Origin: Pseudomonadota bacterium
Lineage (GTDB): Bacteria; Pseudomonadota; Alphaproteobacteria; Rhizobiales; Hyphomicrobiaceae
NCBI GenBank assembly: GCA_021813195.1
Contig: JAKALI010000071.1
Span: forward strand, 1-11,234
DNA: 11,234 nucleotides
Reading direction: 5' to 3'
This document shows positions 7,438 to 11,234 of the stretch, in pieces. Every line of letters begins with the position of its first letter. Within the stretch, counting starts at the first letter, position 1. The notes beneath the pieces were generated by a model, which worked only from the letters and a program-made list of their open reading frames with translations, made no database searches and was not told the origin of the DNA. The position numbers and the translations under genes are program-made.

Positions 7438-8727
7438 TCAGCCGGAGGTTATGCGCTCAATGCGCGCGCCGCACCGCGAGAGCTTTTCTTCCAGCCTCTC
7501 GAAGCCGCGATCGAGATGGTAGACCCGATTAATCATGGTCTCGCCATCCGCCATTAATCCGGCGATGACGAGCGACACCGACGCGCGTAGGTCGGTCGCC
7601 ATGACGGGGGCCCCTTTCAACTCTTTGACACCCTTGATGGTCGCGGTGTCGCCGTGGAGTTGAATATCGGCGCCGAAACGGGCCAATTCCTGGACGTGCA
7701 TGAAGCGATTTTCAAAGATCGTTTCGCGAATGACGCTCGTGCCATCAGCGCGTGTCATGAGCGCCATCAACTGCGCCTGCAGATCGGTTGGAAAGCCCGG
7801 GAATGGCTGGGTCTCGACGGTGACGGGCGCGATGCCTCCGCCGTTGCGGGCCACCCGCAGCCCGTTGGCTGTGGGCGTTATGCTGGCGCCTGTCTGCGCC
7901 AGCGCATCGAGCGCGGTCTGAAGCAGTTCGGGCCGTGCGCCTTCGAGGACCACATCGCCCCCCGTTGCCGCCACGGCCATGGCAAATGTTCCCGTCTCGA
8001 TTCGGTCGGGCAGAACCGTGTGGATCGCGCCATCAAGACGATCCTGGCCCTGGATGCGCAGCGTGGACGTCCCGATGCCCTCGATCAGAACACCCATCTT
8101 GACCAACAGGTGCGCGACATCGCCCACTTCCGGCTCGCGGGCCGCATTCTCGATCAGGGTTTCACCACGCGCGAGCGCAGCCGCAAGGAGCACGTTGTGG
8201 GTCGCGCCCACCGAAACTTTCGGGAAGATGATATGCGCACCGCGCAATCCGCCCGGCGCACGCGCGACGACATAGCCGCCGTCGATATCGATGTCGGCAC
8301 CCAGTGCCCTCAGACCCATGAGATGGAGATCGACCGGTCGGGTGCCAATGGCGCAACCGCCCGGCAGCGACACGCGGGCTTCACGCATGCGCGCCAGGAT
8401 TGGTCCGAGCACCCAGAAGCTCGCCCGCATCCTAGAGACCATTTCATACGGCGCCGTCGTATCGACGATGTCGCGCGCGGTGAGATGAAACGTCTCGCCT
8501 TGCAATCCCGACGCGGAGCGCTTGCCATCGACGGCGAGATCGACGCCGTGGTTGCGCAGGATCCGCGACAAAAGATTGACGTCGGCCAAGTTTGGCACGT
8601 TCTTCAAGGTCACGCGATCTTCCGTGAGTAGGCTCGCGATCATGAGCGGCAGGGCGGCGTTCTTGGCGCCTGAGATCGGGATTGTCCCCGACAAACGTTC
8701 TCCGCCAGTGATCCGAATGCGGTCCAT
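7438..8727 (-). CDS. murA: UDP-N-acetylglucosamine 1-carboxyvinyltransferase MurA
   Basis: Transfers enolpyruvate from PEP to UDP-GlcNAc, the first committed step of peptidoglycan synthesis, in the cytoplasm; it is the target of fosfomycin. The protein has 429 residues, a standard length for alphaproteobacteria. Key residues are present: Lys22-Asn23 in SGAKNAALP, the catalytic Cys125 in [14 protein letters not shown] (122-135, equivalent to E. coli Cys115), Asp315 in [11 protein letters not shown] and Arg381 in [14 protein letters not shown]. Since Cys125 is not replaced by Asp, no target-based fosfomycin resistance is predicted from that residue. The ATG at 8727 is chosen over one five codons upstream because the family begins with MDRIRI-like sequence and a weak GCAGG site lies seven bases before it. 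The downstream neighbour is the convergent META gene, so the DUF2948-hisD partners common in Rhizobiales do not follow it. Confidence 0.97.
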   Translation of the reverse strand: MDRIRITGGERLSGTIPISGAKNAALPLMIASLLTEDRVTLKNVPNLADVNLLSRILRNHGVDLAVDGKRSASGLQGETFHLTARDIVDTTAPYEMVSRMRASFWVLGPILARMREARVSLPGGCAIGTRPVDLHLMGLRALGADIDIDGGYVVARAPGGLRGAHIIFPKVSVGATHNVLLAAALARGETLIENAAREPEVGDVAHLLVKMGVLIEGIGTSTLRIQGQDRLDGAIHTVLPDRIETGTFAMAVAATGGDVVLEGARPELLQTALDALAQTGASITPTANGLRVARNGGGIAPVTVETQPFPGFPTDLQAQLMALMTRADGTSVIRETIFENRFMHVQELARFGADIQLHGDTATIKGVKELKGAPVMATDLRASVSLVIAGLMADGETMINRVYHLDRGFERLEEKLSRCGARIERITSG

Positions 8728-8831
8728 GAATAAACCTGCCAATGTTTTTGATGCGCGAGGGGGTAACGCAAAGGGCGCGACTTTGCCACGAGGCGCGATG
8801 ATTAGTCCTTATCGTGCCGGTCCAGCAAGGG

Positions 8832-8858
8832 GCGCGCCGCCGCGCGAACGCGGCGCGC
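8832..8858. repeat. GC-only inverted repeat (strong hairpin) between murA and the small basic gene
   Basis: GCGCGCCGC (8832-8840) and GCGGCGCGC (8850-8858) are perfect reverse complements around a 9-base spacer. An alternative inner stem, CCGCG-CGAA-CGCGG, can form within the same bases. It starts 12 bases beyond the stop of the small minus-strand gene. There is no T run on either side, so it is not a classical intrinsic terminator. It could be a Rho-associated pause, a 3'-end stabiliser, or simple GC bias. Confidence 0.55.
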
Positions 8859-8869
8859 TTGGCTCGCCC

Positions 8870-9055
8870 TCAGCGGCTGCGATCCTCCATCTGAGCACCG
8901 TCTCGCGTCGGCCGTTGCCCGTCGCACGGCAAGTCCCCCATGCTTTCGGCCTCGGCGATCGCGCGGGCTTTTTCCTTGCGCCGCCGGATGTTGGCCTTAA
9001 GGGCGGCCTCCAGGCGCTGTTGGCGTGAGAGCAGCGCTTTGCGATCGTTGGTCAT
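8870..9055 (-). CDS. Small basic hypothetical protein, 61 residues
   Basis: A short open frame upstream of murA on the same strand. The centre (about 11-38) is highly charged and should be helical: RQQRLEAALKANIRRRKE followed by KARAIAEAES. The C-terminal third is polar and probably disordered. The RLEAALKANIRRRK pattern resembles small uncharacterised proteins I recall near murA and other housekeeping genes in Alphaproteobacteria, which is why I treat it as real; no function is known to me. The ATG at 9055 is chosen because sequence character changes there, although no good ribosome site precedes it; a GTG at 9133 would add 26 residues of poor quality. The gap to murA is 142 bases and holds the GC-rich hairpin. 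The helix could bind nucleic acid or a partner, but that is a guess. Confidence 0.6.
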   Translation of the reverse strand: MTNDRKALLSRQQRLEAALKANIRRRKEKARAIAEAESMGDLPCDGQRPTRDGAQMEDRSR

Positions 9056-9225
9056 CGTCGCGAGGATCCCAATTTCGTCACACCGAATCTCTGGTTGCCA
9101 GGGGCGGGGGGCGCTCGAGGTCAGAGCAAGCACGCATTCAAGGCTTTAACTATGGCCGCGGCTTGGCGGGCCGGCAAGGTCAACGCATGGTCTTCCGTTC
9201 TAAGACCGCGCGCACTCAACGTGAA

Positions 9226-9780
9226 TCAGCTGGGTCCACCGGCTTGATCCGTGCGCGATAGGATCAGGGTCAGACCGATCAGGGTCGTATTGTGGAACTG
9301 GATCTCGACCACCTGCCGGTGGCCCCGCACAATCAGGTCCATGTTGGCATCAAGACCTTCGCCCTTGACAGCGACCTTCAAACCGGCCGGCGTCACTTCG
9401 CCTGACAGTTCTCCCGCTAGATTGTAGATCTCCTCCGTCCATTGGCCCGCAAGGACACCGTTGTTTTCGCTCAAGGTACTGCGGACTTCGATCTTGCCGC
9501 TCGGGGAGGCGCAGCGGATGTTCTGCTTTAAGCTACGGGTTTCATCACCTTGGAAGTACGTCGCCCGGCAGGTCACGGTCTCGATTTTCCCGTCCTTAAA
9601 ACCGAGCCTGCCCTCGCCGGTCCAACGGCCTGGAAGGACTTGGAATGCGTCGATCGCAGCAGGTGTGTCATGCGGCGCGACGGAGGATTCGGCGGAGTTT
9701 CCACCGTCAGCAGCCAAGATACTGTTCGACGCCACGATGCTCGCGAGCGCCATGACCGTGAAGCAGAGTCGTGCCCGCAT
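9226..9780 (-). CDS. Exported protein of unknown function
   Basis: A 184-residue protein with a cleavable Sec-type signal peptide: MRAR, then a hydrophobic core (5-22), then a likely cleavage after Ala in SILAA (about 23-24). The mature part has a short polar linker (25-45) and a domain from about 46 to 175 rich in alternating beta-like segments, starting FQVLPGRWTGEGRLGF (46-61). Cys71 and Cys90 are the only cysteines in the mature protein and could form a disulfide in the periplasm. The LPGRW(S/T)GEG opening resembles conserved exported hypothetical proteins in Rhizobiales, and the fold may be a small barrel; neither is proven here. The ATG at 9780 is chosen with GGGTGA five bases upstream (9786-9791); a GTG three codons earlier overlaps that site. 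It stands alone, 170 bases from its neighbour. Confidence 0.82.
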   Translation of the reverse strand: MRARLCFTVMALASIVASNSILAADGGNSAESSVAPHDTPAAIDAFQVLPGRWTGEGRLGFKDGKIETVTCRATYFQGDETRSLKQNIRCASPSGKIEVRSTLSENNGVLAGQWTEEIYNLAGELSGEVTPAGLKVAVKGEGLDANMDLIVRGHRQVVEIQFHNTTLIGLTLILSRTDQAGGPS

Positions 9781-9789
9781 TTTTGTCAC

Positions 9790-10155
9790 CCAAAATCGGA
9801 ATTCTGCACCGCAGCGCGCATTAGCGTTTTCAACCTTAATGCGACTTGGGCTTGATTGGGATCAGCCCCTCACGCCCACCTTCACGGTTCCTGCCGCAGC
9901 GTGTCCCCGCGGCCACGGATGTGGCCAATCAGATTCGGACGACTTGGCGCCATCCCAGACTTGCCGCCGTGCCGCATTGGCTTTCTTTGAAATGACGAAT
10001 ACTTACGGCACTGGGCTAAGTCTGATTGGCGCAAGACTTGCTCGTCCTCTGCGGCGAACAGAATGGCACGAACCGCACGAGGGGTACGCGTCGATTGGAG
10101 ACGACAGCAGAACCGTAAGAGCCGCACAGCGCGAAACCTCCAACCACGGGGCGAC
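9790..10155. other. Non-coding stretch with overlapping inverted repeats
   Basis: This 366-base gap separates the divergent exported-protein and cupin-like genes and should hold both promoters, though no convincing -35/-10 pair was found. It contains a 6-bp stem with a 4-base loop (GGCCAC 9911-9916, GTGGCC 9921-9926) and a 10-base inverted repeat (GCCAATCAGA 9924-9933, TCTGATTGGC 10021-10030). The two share bases 9924-9926. The frame of the cupin-like gene is open back to 10063, but those 31 residues look non-coding. Confidence 0.5.
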
Positions 10156-11100
10156 ATGGTCATGACGACGCCGATCTTCAGCAATTGGCAGCCCGAGCAC
10201 TCGGCAAATTGGGCGACAATACCGCTGCGTCTGCAGCACCGACTGTGCGACCACCCGCTCTACAGCTTAGAGTCTCTGGCATCGCTCATTGAGGGCTACC
10301 CTCGCGCGCACTACGCGCTGGTCGAGATGGGCCCGCAGGGATCAGATCGCCGGCTCTGGCGGGAAGGGGATATCGGCAAGCTCTCGGGTCACAAAGTCAT
10401 TGAGGCCATCCGACATGGGCGCATGTGGCTGAATTTGCGCAACGTCGGCCAAGTCGATCACCGCTACCGCGAGGTGCTGGATCAGATATTCGACGAGGTG
10501 CGCCAGAATGTGCCGGGTTACGAAACTTACGACCGCACCTGCGGCATCCTCATTTCATCACCAAACGCCCAAGTCTACTATCACATGGATCTGCCAGGCC
10601 AATCGCTGTGGCAATTGCACGGCAACAAGCGCGTCCATCTCTATCCAACCACTGCGCCGTTTCTGACCGGTGAGCAGTTAGAGCGCATCGCTCTCTATGA
10701 AGTCGAAGTCGATATTCCCTACGAGCCCTGGTACGACGAGCACGCGACAGTTTTTGAGATCGGTCCCGGCGAGATGTTGCACTGGCCGCTCAATGCGCCG
10801 CATCGGGTTGAAAATCTGGATTGCCTCAACGTCTCGATGACGACCGAGTATTGGACTGAGACCATCCGCCGTTCGCAGATCATCAACATGGCGAATGGCA
10901 TTCTTCGCAACAAGATCGGGATCACGCCACGCAGCCGATCGACATCCGGTCCGGTTTTCTATGCCAAAGCGGCCATGCAGGCCGGCGTGAAGCGGCTGGG
11001 CCTTTTGCGGCGCGAGCGCAAGGCACGACGGCCAATCACATTCCGGCTCGATGAGCAGCATCTGGGACAGGTCGTAGAATTGGCGGACGCGGCAGAATGA
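10156..11100 (+). CDS. Cupin/JmjC-like protein, probable Fe(II)/2-oxoglutarate-dependent oxygenase
   Basis: A 314-residue soluble protein with no signal peptide or membrane segment. The centre carries a JmjC-type cupin. The iron ligands appear as His143-Met-Asp145 (YYHMDLPGQSLWQL) and His216 (GPGEMLHWPLNAPHRVEN, 203-220). Lys158 in HGNKRVHLYP lies 13 residues after the Asp, as Lys214 (2-oxoglutarate binder) does relative to Asp201 in human FIH. The layout Q-x-x-G-x-K-R then PG-E-x-L-x-x-P-x5-H-x-V-E matches hydroxylase-type cupins. Such proteins are often labelled 'cupin-like' or 'transcriptional regulator' and may occur near surface-polysaccharide genes; the substrate is unknown. The C-terminus (about 255-300) is basic, rich in Arg and Lys. 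The start is ATG 10156 or 10162, since a GGGG run precedes both; the frame is open to 10063. The stop overlaps the next start. Confidence 0.85.
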   Translation: MVMTTPIFSNWQPEHSANWATIPLRLQHRLCDHPLYSLESLASLIEGYPRAHYALVEMGPQGSDRRLWREGDIGKLSGHKVIEAIRHGRMWLNLRNVGQVDHRYREVLDQIFDEVRQNVPGYETYDRTCGILISSPNAQVYYHMDLPGQSLWQLHGNKRVHLYPTTAPFLTGEQLERIALYEVEVDIPYEPWYDEHATVFEIGPGEMLHWPLNAPHRVENLDCLNVSMTTEYWTETIRRSQIINMANGILRNKIGITPRSRSTSGPVFYAKAAMQAGVKRLGLLRRERKARRPITFRLDEQHLGQVVELADAAE

Positions 11101-11234
11101 CTGATCTTGCCCGGCCCGTTCTGAACACTGCAATCCGGGTTCGGACCACGGCGGGCCAGACCTCCGGTGGCTATCGGATCACCCAATCGCAAGGCGAGGC
11201 CGCCGTCCTCGACGCACTCCGTGCCGCCGCGAAT
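11097..11234 (+). CDS. 5' end of an unidentified gene, translationally coupled to the cupin-like gene
   Basis: The ATG at 11097 overlaps the stop of the preceding gene as ATGA, and its frame stays open to the window edge (46 codons). The visible start reads MTDLARPVLNTAIRVRTTAG, with no signal peptide or domain motif yet visible. The four-base overlap implies co-translation and a shared function with the cupin-like protein. A GNAT-type acyltransferase is one possibility, because cupin-like proteins of this kind are sometimes paired with such enzymes, but nothing in these 46 residues proves it. Confidence 0.65.
   Translation, partial: MTDLARPVLNTAIRVRTTAGQTSGGYRITQSQGEAAVLDALRAAAN

Noticed and set aside
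7654..8631. A 325-residue open frame on the plus strand opposite murA
   Set aside because: It lies inside an intact murA on the other strand, is rich in His/Arg/Asp typical of antisense translation, and has no ribosome site or motif.

Overview
The window is GC-rich bacterial chromosome densely packed with housekeeping genes. It most resembles an alphaproteobacterium, probably of the Hyphomicrobiales. The grounds are the style of RecJ, Prs, PgeF, Pal, GshB and MurA, a Pal with the CDDISCW motif, a META-domain lipoprotein, and a full TTAA-N7-TTAA box of the kind bound by the alphaproteobacterial cell-cycle regulator CtrA. No mobile element, phage gene, CRISPR array, rRNA or tRNA was recognised. 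The taxonomic placement is an inference from protein style, not a search result.

Left part (1-5775), all on the minus strand. Reading in the direction of transcription (right to left) the order is pal (Tol-Pal outer-membrane lipoprotein), pgeF (peptidoglycan editing factor), an uncharacterised lipoprotein made of two related domains, prs (PRPP synthase) and recJ (5'-3' single-strand exonuclease), which runs off the left edge. Gaps of 140-200 bases separate them, so they need not be one operon. Pal has neither tolB nor cpoB beside it.

Middle part (5776-8727). The pal-gshB divergent gap carries the CtrA-type box. On the plus strand follow gshB (glutathione synthetase) and a small META-domain lipoprotein. 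The latter converges on murA (first committed step of peptidoglycan synthesis), which lies on the minus strand.

Right part (8728-11234). Upstream of murA lie a 61-residue basic protein and an exported protein of unknown function, both on the minus strand. After a 366-base non-coding stretch comes a plus-strand cupin/JmjC-like protein with an intact His-x-Asp...His iron triad and a lysine placed as in the 2-oxoglutarate site of FIH-type hydroxylases. It overlaps the next gene by ATGA, and that gene is cut by the window edge.

Functionally the region is biased to the cell envelope (pal, pgeF, murA, three putative lipoproteins or exported proteins) plus nucleotide, DNA-repair and redox housekeeping (prs, recJ, gshB). 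The least explained parts are the cupin-like oxygenase pair at the right edge, the duplicated-domain lipoprotein, and the likely cell-cycle control of pal.
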